Source of the DNA: an uncultured Desulfobulbaceae bacterium
GTDB lineage: Bacteria; Desulfobacterota; Desulfobulbia; Desulfobulbales; CALZHT01
Reading direction: 5' to 3'
Length of the DNA stretch: 37,103 bases
Assembly: GCA_945787445.1 (NCBI GenBank)
Contig: CALZHT010000037.1
Location: 1-37,103 of the forward strand
Shown: piece by piece, positions 17,407 through 25,970 of the stretch
Position numbering within the stretch: position 1 is the first letter of the stretch
Layout: each line of letters opens with the position of its first letter
Program-made: the position numbers and the translations under genes
Notes under the pieces: generated by a model
Told to the model about the DNA's origin: nothing
The model's database searches: none
What the model saw: the letters and a program-made list of their open reading frames with translations, nothing else

Positions 17407-18108
17407 ATGTTTGATCGCAAACTTTTTTATGTATACAAACAGAATAAAGCCAAAGGTTTACCTAAAAAGATTTCAAGATACGCTTGCTCCTGGTTTCTTG
17501 CCCTTCTTGTTTTACTCGCACTTATTGCCTGCAGCACCATGCAGTCGCAATCTCAATTCAAGGTTGCCGTCCAACAGGATTCTATTCCCACCTATAAACT
17601 ATTCCTTGAAAAATTCCCTGAAAGCAAAGAAGCACCTTGGGTACGGACTCGAATCCAAAAACTCGAGGAAAATTTTGCTAAAAAGAGAGTTACTGAACTT
17701 CGCAAACTGAAGGAATGGAATCTGTTACGCATAGAGATGATCAAGCAGTACAGCAAAAAAAATACCGACATAATTACAGAAAAGGAATTCTTTTCAGACG
17801 GCTGGAATCCTCGCGATCCTTTTTATGGGCGCTTGGGTATTATGGGCATGAACAAAGCAGGAACTGTAACGGAATATGAAATCGGCGCCATTGTCGTTCC
17901 TGAAGATACCAGGGATTCACTCGCCAATTTTGCCGCGAACTGGTTCGACTATTATAGAGAGGCGCAAAAAAACCTGACATGGAAAGCTGTACAACAAAAA
18001 GACGATTCCTTCGATGTTTATTCCCATAAATTCTGTGCTATTTCCTTTAAAAACAAGCAGCTTAATTCTATAGAGTGGTCAGAGGAATTTCTTAACACGA
18101 AGCAATAG
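17407..18108 (+). CDS. Predicted lipoprotein of unknown function, 233 aa
   Basis: From the ATG at 17407 the protein has an unusually long basic N-region (about 25 residues), then the hydrophobic segment WFLALLVLLALIAC with Cys42 in a lipobox, followed by Ser at +2 (outer-membrane sorting expected). Residues about 50-85 resemble half a TPR or YfgL-like helix pair (YKLFLEKFPESKEAPWVRTRIQKLEE), a pattern often found in lipoproteins that count or scaffold repeats. The remainder is unfamiliar. An upstream TTG at 17359 is in frame, but AAAGGTG just before 17407 supports the ATG. The nearest gene downstream is the small acidic protein at 18530. Confidence 0.7.
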   Translation: MFDRKLFYVYKQNKAKGLPKKISRYACSWFLALLVLLALIACSTMQSQSQFKVAVQQDSIPTYKLFLEKFPESKEAPWVRTRIQKLEENFAKKRVTELRKLKEWNLLRIEMIKQYSKKNTDIITEKEFFSDGWNPRDPFYGRLGIMGMNKAGTVTEYEIGAIVVPEDTRDSLANFAANWFDYYREAQKNLTWKAVQQKDDSFDVYSHKFCAISFKNKQLNSIEWSEEFLNTKQ

Positions 18109-18529
18109 AGGGTGGGAAAAGTCACTTCTCTCAGTATTACCGGAACAAAATATTTACGATGGCATCAAAAACTAATTATGGGACATGAGATTGCTTGAGG
18201 TAAAATCCCCCATCTCGCATTCACAACGGCCGATATACTCTAACTCCTTCTGAAACAACTCAAAACAATTCATAGTGAAGCTCTCCGCAAGGCCACGGCG
18301 AAGGGATATCCGTTCTGCTCCGACAAGCAATGGAGAAGGCTCTCGCTATGCGTGTCCACTGACACTCCTACTATAAACAAAAAAGGGTATCTTTTTTTAT
18401 GTGTCGTTAGCCATCTGGAAAAAAAATCTATATAATGAAAATATGACCAATCCAGATCGCATATCTGCCCCATCATGTCTCAATCCAGAAGTTTTCACTA
18501 ACTCTCATTGGTAATCAAAAGGGAACTTT
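18109..18529. other. 421-bp intergenic region with odd internal segment
   Basis: No gene is called here. Within it, roughly 18271-18372 is visibly less AT-rich than its flanks and is open in two frames, one on each strand, which suggests an imported or repeated fragment rather than random spacer. A TATAAT at 18431-18436 with a weak TTAGCC 18 bases upstream could serve the small gene at 18530. Confidence 0.35.
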
Positions 18530-18802
18530 ATGAAAGCATTGGAAGAACTGAGTGAACTTGAGAAGAAGGCTTTTGAAATGGCTGTCCAAGTACTTAATGA
18601 TCCTTCAAACAGGAAGGGATTAGAAAAAGAAGCAGAACAAATGCTGGCCAGCCTCGATCACCTCGCAGAGGTTATAGACAATGAAGATCCGGAACTTGTC
18701 GGCGACCTGCCGGAAAAAATATCCGAAGCTACGCTTGACTTGCTGTTTGTACAGGCGGATACAGGCCTGAAGAGTTTACGTCTTAGTAATTATAAAGGGT
18801 AA
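18530..18802 (+). CDS. Small acidic helical protein, 90 aa
   Basis: I do not recognise this protein. It is short, Glu/Leu-rich and probably all alpha-helical (LEELSELEKKAFEMAVQVL; LEKEAEQMLASLDHLAEVI), with no Cys, signal peptide or membrane segment. AGGGAAC before the ATG and a strong terminator 67 bases after the stop support a real single-gene unit. Helical packing could make it a dimeric adaptor, but that is only inference. Confidence 0.65.
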   Translation: MKALEELSELEKKAFEMAVQVLNDPSNRKGLEKEAEQMLASLDHLAEVIDNEDPELVGDLPEKISEATLDLLFVQADTGLKSLRLSNYKG

Positions 18803-18868
18803 TGTACCATCTGGTTTTCCAAATTGACCCCTACGATCCCATTTTCACCTAAGCCTTTCATTTTTACT

Positions 18869-18910
18869 AAACATAAAAGCAGGGCATTACTCAGCCCTGC
18901 TTTTATGTTT
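18869..18910. terminator. Strong bidirectional terminator between convergent genes
   Basis: A perfect 17-bp stem: AAACATAAAAGCAGGGC (18869-18885) pairs with GCCCTGCTTTTATGTTT (18894-18910) around an 8-base loop. The GC-rich top with A-tract and T-tract flanks can terminate both the plus-strand 18530 gene and the minus-strand Cys-rich lipoprotein gene. Confidence 0.9.
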
Positions 18911-18944
18911 TCCTATTTAAAAAATACTTGAGAACAGGTTGCTC

Positions 18945-19370
18945 TCAATCCACCTTTTTCAGCTGCATGCCGCATTTGCACTCTCCGGGCTTATCCGATA
19001 CCGTATTGCACATACAGGAACCACCGCAGTTGCAGAAATAAACACCGCTCCCTTTAAGGTCAACGCGTTTCACAACCTTGCCGCAGCCGCATTTTGTTGG
19101 ATCATTGGGATCTAATTTGCATTGGCAATCCGGCCCACAGGTGCACATCAGCGCTTCGTTGCCTTCGGTCTTAATAACATGCCCACCTTTTAATGGAGCG
19201 CCGCAGGCGCATTTTCCCGGCTTGGTACCCACAGTGTTGCATTTGCATTGCGGCCCGCAATCACAGGCATATAAGGCATCCTGTCTGTCACCCTTTGCCT
19301 CCGTATCCATTGCAGCACATCCCACAAGTGTCATGAGTAAAGCCGCAACCAAAAGACCGTAGATTTTCAT
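18945..19370 (-). CDS. Metallothionein-like Cys-rich lipoprotein, three repeats
   Basis: A 141-residue lipoprotein: lipobox LVGC with Cys18, then three tandem units of about 35 residues. Each unit follows CxCGxxCxC, 8-9 residues, CxCG, and ends in a hydrophobic/Lys segment: CDCGPQCKC...CACGAPL, CTCGPDCQC...CGCGKVV, CNCGGSCMC...CKCGMQL. Each unit thus has six cysteines, 18 in all besides the lipidated one. The spacing resembles bacterial metallothioneins, so soft-metal binding (Zn, Cu, Cd) at the envelope is the likely role. This is inference from composition. The ATG at 19370 has GGAG 8 bases upstream; a TTG two codons earlier is an alternative. A strong terminator lies just past its stop. 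Confidence 0.8.
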   Translation of the reverse strand: MKIYGLLVAALLMTLVGCAAMDTEAKGDRQDALYACDCGPQCKCNTVGTKPGKCACGAPLKGGHVIKTEGNEALMCTCGPDCQCKLDPNDPTKCGCGKVVKRVDLKGSGVYFCNCGGSCMCNTVSDKPGECKCGMQLKKVD

Positions 19371-19422
19371 GTTCAAACTCCTTTGTTGTTAGTTGTTGTG
19401 AATATAGGTACTATTGCTAATC

Positions 19423-19480
19423 AAAATGAATAAACCATATTCATCCTATCAGTTTGAGTTGTCAACATAAAATGAATAAA
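19423..19480 (-). promoter_or_regulatory. Candidate promoter with 12-bp direct repeats
   Basis: On the minus strand a consensus -35 TTGACA (19460-19465) precedes a poor -10 GAATAT (19437-19442) at 17-bp spacing, upstream of the Cys-rich lipoprotein gene. The dodecamer AAAATGAATAAA occurs twice on the plus strand, at 19423-19434 and 19469-19480. The copies bracket this element at a 46-bp period, as a regulator's paired operators might. Divergent transcription of the dus gene starts at 19498. Confidence 0.35.
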
Positions 19481-19497
19481 AATTCAAAATTTCCGTT

Positions 19498-20430
19498 ATG
19501 AAAATAGACCAGGTAGTTCTTGAAAATCCTTTTATCCTGGCGCCTTTGGCTGGCTATACCGACCTTGCTTTCCGGCTCCTTTGCCGGGAATACGGCGCCG
19601 GTCTCTGTTTTTCTGAAATGGTAAGCTGTCATGGTCTTGTTTTCAGGCAGAAATCCACCCTGGACCTTATTGCGACAAGGCCCGCGGAACGGCCGGTTGT
19701 CATGCAGCTTTTCGGCAGCGAACCGGACATCATGGCCGAGGCGGCAGCCATTCTTTCTGAACAATCGATTGACGGCATAGATATCAACATGGGATGCCCG
19801 GTGAAAAAGGTTATTAAGAAAGGCGCCGGGGCGGCGCTTATCAAAAACCCTCGGTTAGCGGCAGAGATCATCAGAAAAGTACGACAGAATTCTCAGGTTC
19901 CAGTGACCGTTAAAACACGGACCGGATGGAACCATCATGCCATTGTGGCGGAGGATTTCGCGAAAATGGCTGAAGACAGCGGCGCGAGCGCGATCACGGT
20001 GCACGGCCGCACCTGGACCGACGGTTTCTCAGGTGAGGTTGACTGGCAGTGCATCGCCAGGGTAAAAAAAGCGGTCACCATTCCCGTTATCGGCAACGGT
20101 GATATCATAAGTCGTGAAGACGGCCTGGCAATGATGGCGAAGACAGGCTGCGACGGGGTAATGATCGGCAGGGGCGCGCTTGGCAGACCATGGATTTTCA
20201 GCGAAAACATCAATCCAAACCCCTCTTTGCATTTGAGGGTCAAAGCGCTTCTCAGACATCTGGATATTATCGCAAGCCTCGGTTCACCGGTTCCTCCATT
20301 TGCTAAAACAAAGAACCATGCCGGTAAATATTTCAAAGGAATTACAGGCAGTGCATCAATCCGGCAGAAAGTATACTCCTGCTCTTCCTATGAAGAGCTT
20401 CATGAATTTGTAAATTCCCTTATTACGTAA
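19498..20430 (+). CDS. dusB: tRNA-dihydrouridine synthase
   Basis: A 310-residue FMN-dependent Dus enzyme that reduces uridine to dihydrouridine in tRNA D-loops. The TIM-barrel starts LAPLAGYTDLAFRLLCREYGA. NMGCPVKK carries the catalytic Cys. TVKTRTGW and ITVHGRT are FMN- and substrate-contacting blocks, and VIGNGDI with GVMIGRGALGRPWIF completes the FMN phosphate site. The overall pattern fits the DusB group, but subtype assignment is from general resemblance only. No clear Shine-Dalgarno site precedes the ATG at 19498. The gene is divergent from the Cys-rich lipoprotein gene. Confidence 0.92.
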   Translation: MKIDQVVLENPFILAPLAGYTDLAFRLLCREYGAGLCFSEMVSCHGLVFRQKSTLDLIATRPAERPVVMQLFGSEPDIMAEAAAILSEQSIDGIDINMGCPVKKVIKKGAGAALIKNPRLAAEIIRKVRQNSQVPVTVKTRTGWNHHAIVAEDFAKMAEDSGASAITVHGRTWTDGFSGEVDWQCIARVKKAVTIPVIGNGDIISREDGLAMMAKTGCDGVMIGRGALGRPWIFSENINPNPSLHLRVKALLRHLDIIASLGSPVPPFAKTKNHAGKYFKGITGSASIRQKVYSCSSYEELHEFVNSLIT

Positions 20431-20608
20431 ACCATTGTCTTGTATTCATTAAATCTCTCCCAAACAATCTTGAAACCCTTACCCCTTTAAGATCCTTATG
20501 CCTTACATTCTGTTATTTTAAAAGAATTACAGAAGAAGCTGTTATGCGGATATGGCTACTTGTGGCAAAAAACATTTTTTGTTTTACGCCGACATCATGG
20601 AACTTTCC

Positions 20609-20638
20609 TTGATAATCACCCTGCCAGTGCGATATAAT
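20609..20638 (+). promoter_or_regulatory. Sigma-70 promoter of the pilus locus
   Basis: TTGATA (20609-20614) and a perfect TATAAT (20633-20638) are separated by 18 bases. The start point would fall near 20645, about 43 bases before the first gene of the MSHA-like locus, which has a good GGGAGA ribosome-binding site. Confidence 0.65.
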
Positions 20639-20687
20639 TTATAATGATTTCATAAAGGTAGATTAAACAAACATAACAAGGGAGACC

Positions 20688-23600
20688 ATGCAATCCGCGC
20701 AACCGCTCATGATGAAAAATTCCTTTCATAAAAACTTTACCTTCCCTTCTCAATTTTCCTTCTTTGTTATTTTTTTTATTCTTTTCACTGCCTTCATTTT
20801 TCTCTCCTCACCCCGAAACGCCAATGCGGCATGCTCTTCATACAAAAATCGGGCAGTTGTCAATGAAGCGCACAGGCAAGGCAATACAGAACGTTTCGTT
20901 GAAATAAAACTCCTTGATGCGAGCATCACGAACTCCATTTATGATAATTGGTCCATTACTATATGCAGCGATGCCCGAGGCTGTACAGGAGCAATTTCCG
21001 TTTCGGCAGCCAATGACAGTGGATATCCGCATGTTGTAATTGAAAAACCGCTGATATCCCATCAAAATTATATAGACCTTACCGTGGGCGGCGGCATGGA
21101 TGTGATCCTAAAAGACGGATCCGGCAACACAATCGATTATTTCAGCGTCTCCGGGTACACAAACCAGCAGGATTCCACCTGCACCCCGGCGTATGACTGG
21201 GATTTCCCAGGATCAAACAGCCAGACAGTTCTGCGCTCTCCGGACGGAACAGGTGATTGGGAAATGGCTGGACCAGGCGGCTCTGTTCCTCCCACTGAAT
21301 CGAATCCCAACGACACTCTGCCGGACGGCAGCACCCCGCCGCGACTGAATATTACCAATGAAACAGTAACCAGCGGCAATACGGCTGTCTTCACCCTCAC
21401 CCTATTGGATCCGGTATCAAGTGATCCTGTTGATGATTATACCGTTTCCCTGGACTACCAAACAGTTGATGACACTGCCCAAGCCGGCGTTGATTATGTC
21501 GCAACCAGCGGCACCATCACCTTCCCCGAAGGATCGCCCGCTGGCACTACTGCCACGGTTTCTGTCGATACCACAGCCGGTTGTGCTTCAGGCAGCGACC
21601 TGTATTTCTATCTGTTTCTCAACAACCAGGTCAACGTCACCTTGCTCAACCATTTTGCCATCGGCACCATCCAACTGGCGGGATCGTCCTCCCTGGACCA
21701 TTTTGAGATCCAACATGACGGCGCCGCCCTCACCTGCGAGCCTGAAACCGTGACGGTCAGGGCCTGCCAGACCGCGGATTGTTCAATCCTCTATCCGTGC
21801 AGCACCGATATCACCCTCTCACCCAGCGGCTGGGTTGGAGGCAACGATAAAACCTTCAGCGGCTCTGCCACATTTCAGTTGCGCCACAATACCCTTGCCG
21901 CACCCCCACTTCCTGATATCGTAACACTTGGTATATCTGCCTACACCCCCATACCAAGCAGCGCCACTCCTGTTACTTGTCTCAACACAACCACCAGCGC
22001 CGCAGACTGCAACATTACCTTTTATGAGTCTGGATTTGTCTTTGATATTCCCACCCAGGTAGCCTGCGAAACATCTGCGGCAATAACTATCAGCGCGGTG
22101 AGAAAGGATTTGGAAACCGAACAATGTGTGCCTGCCTTTGACGGCCGCACCGAAACCATCGACTTCCGGGCAACCTATGCCAATCCCGCCACAGGTACCA
22201 ATTCCCTGATTCTGAATACTATTACGCCCCCGAATGTCTACAACCTGACACCGCCGGCTGTCAATCCAATCACTCTTGACTTTGATGCCAACGGAGAATC
22301 TACCATAACGGTAAATTATCCGGATGCCGGCCAATTGCAACTTGACGCCAGTTTTACAGGTTCCGGCAGTGAGGCCGGCTTGGTAATGACCGGCATTGAT
22401 ACGTTTGTGACCCGGCCTTTTGCATTATTTATAACGATACCAGGAAATCCAGGCGCTACTGATGCTTCAGGAGCTTTCTTTACAACGGCCGGAACCGCAT
22501 TCTCAACAGATGTTACAGCCGTTTGCTGGCAAGCGGCAGATGATGCTGACAACAACGGTATCGCAGACGGCCACGATGATACGAACCCAACCAATAACGC
22601 CAACCTGGGCGACAATCCGGCAGTTCCCAATTTCGGGCAGGAAGCAGCAGCTGAATCCGTAGCACTGGCAGGGCTGCTCAATCAGCCTGCTGGAGGAAAT
22701 GATCCCGGGCTTGCAGGCACAACGACCGTTGCATCTTTTACAAACGGCAATGGAAGCACAACAGTCAACTACAGTGAAGTGGGCATTATTGAAATTTCTG
22801 CAGGCATTGGTGATGGGGACTATCTCGGGATCGGACCTGCAGCCACAGCAGACATTGTCGGCAGCTCCGGATATATCGGCCGCTTTATTCCGGATAGATT
22901 CAACGTCACGATAAATCCTACCAAAAACAATTGGCAAGCAAGCACTGCGTATAACCTTGGCGACGAAGTGTTGCCGACATTCCACAACGGTCACCTCTAT
23001 ACAGCGCTGCAAGCCGGCACCTCAGGAGCAACAGAACCAGGTTCCTGGCCGGAGGACGGCACAACAGTCAATGACGGCACAGTAATTTGGATAGATAACC
23101 AGGCATTATTACTCGGTAGTTTCTGTGGTCCGTTTACGTACCTTGATCAACCATTTTCATATATTGGCAATCTTCAGATAACGATTGAAGCGTTAAACAG
23201 TTCCGGTAACCTTACTCAAAACTATGGAGGAGATGGCACTGCCGATGATTTCTGGAAATTATCGGCCCCCGCACTCGATGCAACCTATTATACCGACCAG
23301 GCAGGCATACCAACCTCAGTATTATCTATCAATAATGCAGGTACTGTTGCTGTCAATCAGGCAAACGACTTCGATGGTGACGGCATCCTGGAAATTAGTT
23401 CCGCTTCTTTCAATTATCCTCGTCCCGCTGCGGAAATCTGGCCTTTTAATGCCTTATTCGATTTTGCTCTACCGGATAGCGATTTGACCGACTCGGATGG
23501 TGTCTGCTATGACCCTGACGCAGATGCTACTTGTGATTCCTTTTCCTTAATCAATATAACGGGCACCCAGCTTCGCCACGGCATTGCAACGGCTATGAAT

Positions 23601-23978
23601 GCTTACGGCCCAGAGACTGTTGATGCAGCCAATCCGCTTATCATGAATGTAATGGTTGAATATTACGACAGCACCGATACCTGGCTGACCAACCCTGATG
23701 ATAGTTGTACCACATATGACTATACTATTGCTTCGCAAAACGATATCACTGTAAACCTTCCGGTTGGGCCAACAACAATAACAATGAATGCCGGCCAAGG
23801 TGATCTGACCATGTGGCCGACTGCTGATCCGAACATCTCCCCCAATTACCCGGGTGGTTTTGTTGTATTCAATTTCGACTTTCCAAGCTGGCTTGAGCCG
23901 GACCCCATAGCCGAGGCCTATTTCGGACTCTTCCGGGGCAATGACCGTATCATTAATTGGCAAGAAATCGTGCGGTGA
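20688..23978 (+). CDS. mshQ: MshQ-like giant exported protein (DUF6701-type)
   Basis: A 1096-residue secreted protein heading the pilus locus. A signal peptide ends near NANA/A at about residue 48. Residues about 50-190 resemble a lamin-tail-like beta domain (AVVNEAH, RFVEIKLLD, GSGNTIDYF). About 215-330 resembles a Calx-beta domain (TVDDTAQAGVDYVATSGTITFPEG spread over 265-290). The remainder matches my memory of the MshQ/DUF6701 region of MSHA loci, with many Cys and beta-rich segments. Inserted at about 745-807 is a separate module with W-x-x-x-x-x-Y-x-x-GD-x-V and DGTVIW, like carbohydrate-binding repeats found in phage tails and chitinases. It is likely a pilus-associated adhesin or tip protein; the adhesin role is inference. 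Prepilin genes follow on the same strand. Confidence 0.75.
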   Translation: MQSAQPLMMKNSFHKNFTFPSQFSFFVIFFILFTAFIFLSSPRNANAACSSYKNRAVVNEAHRQGNTERFVEIKLLDASITNSIYDNWSITICSDARGCTGAISVSAANDSGYPHVVIEKPLISHQNYIDLTVGGGMDVILKDGSGNTIDYFSVSGYTNQQDSTCTPAYDWDFPGSNSQTVLRSPDGTGDWEMAGPGGSVPPTESNPNDTLPDGSTPPRLNITNETVTSGNTAVFTLTLLDPVSSDPVDDYTVSLDYQTVDDTAQAGVDYVATSGTITFPEGSPAGTTATVSVDTTAGCASGSDLYFYLFLNNQVNVTLLNHFAIGTIQLAGSSSLDHFEIQHDGAALTCEPETVTVRACQTADCSILYPCSTDITLSPSGWVGGNDKTFSGSATFQLRHNTLAAPPLPDIVTLGISAYTPIPSSATPVTCLNTTTSAADCNITFYESGFVFDIPTQVACETSAAITISAVRKDLETEQCVPAFDGRTETIDFRATYANPATGTNSLILNTITPPNVYNLTPPAVNPITLDFDANGESTITVNYPDAGQLQLDASFTGSGSEAGLVMTGIDTFVTRPFALFITIPGNPGATDASGAFFTTAGTAFSTDVTAVCWQAADDADNNGIADGHDDTNPTNNANLGDNPAVPNFGQEAAAESVALAGLLNQPAGGNDPGLAGTTTVASFTNGNGSTTVNYSEVGIIEISAGIGDGDYLGIGPAATADIVGSSGYIGRFIPDRFNVTINPTKNNWQASTAYNLGDEVLPTFHNGHLYTALQAGTSGATEPGSWPEDGTTVNDGTVIWIDNQALLLGSFCGPFTYLDQPFSYIGNLQITIEALNSSGNLTQNYGGDGTADDFWKLSAPALDATYYTDQAGIPTSVLSINNAGTVAVNQANDFDGDGILEISSASFNYPRPAAEIWPFNALFDFALPDSDLTDSDGVCYDPDADATCDSFSLINITGTQLRHGIATAMNAYGPETVDAANPLIMNVMVEYYDSTDTWLTNPDDSCTTYDYTIASQNDITVNLPVGPTTITMNAGQGDLTMWPTADPNISPNYPGGFVVFNFDFPSWLEPDPIAEAYFGLFRGNDRIINWQEIVR

Positions 23979-24043
23979 ATGTTGGATCAAAAACCAAGTT
24001 CTTCAAATAACGCTGCCCTTTAAAAAGTGATAAATTTCTAATT

Positions 24044-24550
24044 ATGCGGTTTATAAACATAAATGGAGAAAGCAATCAAGGTTTTACCCTTATGGAAGTG
24101 ATTATTGTAATGCTTCTAATCGGGGTCCTAGCCGTGGCCATATCAAGCAGATGGCCAACAGGTATGGATGATAAGGCCGCAGTTCTTGAATTCAAACGCG
24201 CTGTACGCTATGCCCAGCATAAAGCCATGACCCGCCAATATACCGGTGCAGCAACTGCCTGGAAGATTGGTATTGCTGCAAACCATTACACAATCCAACG
24301 TGAAGGCACGGACTGCTCCACCTGCCCAATTGATCCCGGCTGTGCTGAGCCGGACTACTGTGACCGTGCTCTACTGGATCACGCGGCAATCAGCCTTGTT
24401 GGTCCGACAGTCTGGTTCAACGGGCTCGGTGAACCGACAGACATGGCAGGCAACCCTTTAGCAGCAAGCACTTTCACCATTAGCGGCGGCAACACTGTTA
24501 CCATATGCCCTGAAACCGGTTATGTTCAGGAGGGACCTTCTTGTCCGTAA
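24044..24550 (+). CDS. mshC: Minor prepilin, GspH/MshC-like
   Basis: A 168-residue class III signal (prepilin) protein. A short leader ends in Gly, then GFTLMEVIIVMLLIGVLAVAI with cleavage before Phe and the conserved Glu5. The C-terminal domain has Cys-rich loops (CSTCPIDPGC, EPDYCD) and ends VTICPETGYVQEGPSC, recalling the GspH/FimT fold. It is the first of four minor pilins in H-I-J-K order. Its stop overlaps the next gene by 10 bases. Processing requires a prepilin peptidase not present in this window. Confidence 0.85.
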   Translation: MRFININGESNQGFTLMEVIIVMLLIGVLAVAISSRWPTGMDDKAAVLEFKRAVRYAQHKAMTRQYTGAATAWKIGIAANHYTIQREGTDCSTCPIDPGCAEPDYCDRALLDHAAISLVGPTVWFNGLGEPTDMAGNPLAASTFTISGGNTVTICPETGYVQEGPSCP

Positions 24551-25158
24551 GATTCAATTATAAACAACAGAGAGGTTTCTTTCCCGGTGGTTTCTCTCTG
24601 ATGGAAATTCTGATCACCATAGTGATCCTGGGTTTTCTCTCCCTCATCCTTATTCCTTTTTATACTTCCATCACCCACAGTCCTGATCCTGTTATCCGTG
24701 AAAAAGGTATCGCATTGGGCCAGGCGTTGATGGATGAAATTCTTTCCAAGAAATGGGATGAAAATACGCCCTTTGGCGGTGGCCCTCTGAACACTGATCT
24801 TGAAAGTTCGCGTGGTGTAATTGCCGCAACTCCTATAGCAAGCCTTGGGCTTGATGCAGGAGAACTGATTGGTACTGATAGATCAAATTGGGATGATGTA
24901 GACGATTATAATGGGCTTTTTGAGTCTCCGGGTACTCCTGTCCCCCTTACAGACCAGAGTAATAATCTTATTCCAGTTTCCGGTTATACACGACAAGTCC
25001 AGGCAGGCTACATTTCAAGCACTATAGATCCCATAGATAGAACAACAACTTTTCAAGGACCTGGGCTTAACACTACTGACACAAAATTAATAAAAGTCAC
25101 AATTACTATGCCGAACCAGGAGACTTTCACTTTGGTGGCGGTCTATTGCAATATTTAA
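24541..25158 (+). CDS. mshD: Minor prepilin, GspI/MshD-like, TTG start
   Basis: A 205-residue prepilin with leader MSVRFNYKQQRGFFPGG, then FSLMEILITIVILGFLSLILI containing Glu5. A following segment GIALGQALMDEILSKKWDE is typical of MshD-type proteins. The TTG at 24541 is well supported: AGGAGGG lies 6 bases upstream, inside the end of the preceding gene, and there is no competing ATG at a suitable place. It probably sits in the pseudopilus-like initiation complex. Confidence 0.85.
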   Translation: MSVRFNYKQQRGFFPGGFSLMEILITIVILGFLSLILIPFYTSITHSPDPVIREKGIALGQALMDEILSKKWDENTPFGGGPLNTDLESSRGVIAATPIASLGLDAGELIGTDRSNWDDVDDYNGLFESPGTPVPLTDQSNNLIPVSGYTRQVQAGYISSTIDPIDRTTTFQGPGLNTTDTKLIKVTITMPNQETFTLVAVYCNI

Positions 25159-25169
25159 ATGCCCCGAAA

Positions 25170-25970
25170 ATGAACAACCCAAAACACATATTAAATTTGT
25201 ACCGAAACACCAAGGGCTTCACCCTTATGGAGCTTATCATTGTTATTGTGCTGCTTGGCATCATTGGGCTAATGGGGGCAAATTTCATCAGCACCGCCTT
25301 TAAAGGATTTTCAGACACCGATATCCGCAATGACATCTATGAAGAAGGTAAAACAGTCCTGGTGCGCATGGAAAGAGAGCTGCGCAACGCACTGCCCAAT
25401 GCGGTCAATCTAGCCGGCGCCACGGATCTGCAATTCGGTATAATAGACGAGACAGCCCTGGATTGTTCATCATTGCCCTGCGTCTTCGGCCAGTACCGGG
25501 ACAACAACCCTGTCGGCAGATCGTTTATTCGTGATCAACGTAATAATACAGGCATGAATGGGAGAATCATCTCCATCTATAACAGAAACTGGAGTCCAGA
25601 TTTTTCAGGTCCGGCAGCTAGTCTAAGGCTCTATCAGGTTACAGGCATTGTTGGGTCACGCCGTATGAATTTACATAAAAATATTCTCGCCGCTTCACCT
25701 AATAGACGCTTTTATCCGGTGGCCAGAGCAATCCGATATTATTTGAGCGGCACTACTCTTATCCGGGAACCGGCAGCGGTTAACATTGCAGGGCCAACTC
25801 TCTTCCCGGGGGGAACAATACCGCTGGCAAATAACATCTCGTCTCTTACTTTTAATTATCAGCCAGGCACTCTTGTCCGAAATGCTCTGGTTACGGTGGA
25901 TTTCACCATAAGTCGCAGCGGCATCAATGTTACCTTCCATAAGGAGATTCAGATTCGCAATGTGCCGTAA
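25170..25970 (+). CDS. mshO: Minor prepilin, GspJ/MshO-like
   Basis: A 266-residue prepilin. The leader ends NTKG, then FTLMELIIVIVLLGIIGLMG with Glu5. KTVLVRMERELRNALPNAV at about 60-80 is characteristic of the GspJ/MshO group. The last third is beta-rich. I chose the ATG at 25170; a TTG at 25146, which would overlap the previous stop, is also in frame, and neither has a strong ribosome-binding site. It is third in the minor-pilin series. Confidence 0.83.
   Translation: MNNPKHILNLYRNTKGFTLMELIIVIVLLGIIGLMGANFISTAFKGFSDTDIRNDIYEEGKTVLVRMERELRNALPNAVNLAGATDLQFGIIDETALDCSSLPCVFGQYRDNNPVGRSFIRDQRNNTGMNGRIISIYNRNWSPDFSGPAASLRLYQVTGIVGSRRMNLHKNILAASPNRRFYPVARAIRYYLSGTTLIREPAAVNIAGPTLFPGGTIPLANNISSLTFNYQPGTLVRNALVTVDFTISRSGINVTFHKEIQIRNVP

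Noticed and set aside
18270-18476. 68-residue minus-strand open frame
   Set aside because: No ribosome-binding site, odd composition and overlap with a promoter-like AT-rich stretch. More likely part of an intergenic repeat.
22316-23012. Long minus-strand frames inside the MshQ-like gene
   Set aside because: Antisense to one continuous exported protein; low-complexity translation and no start signals.
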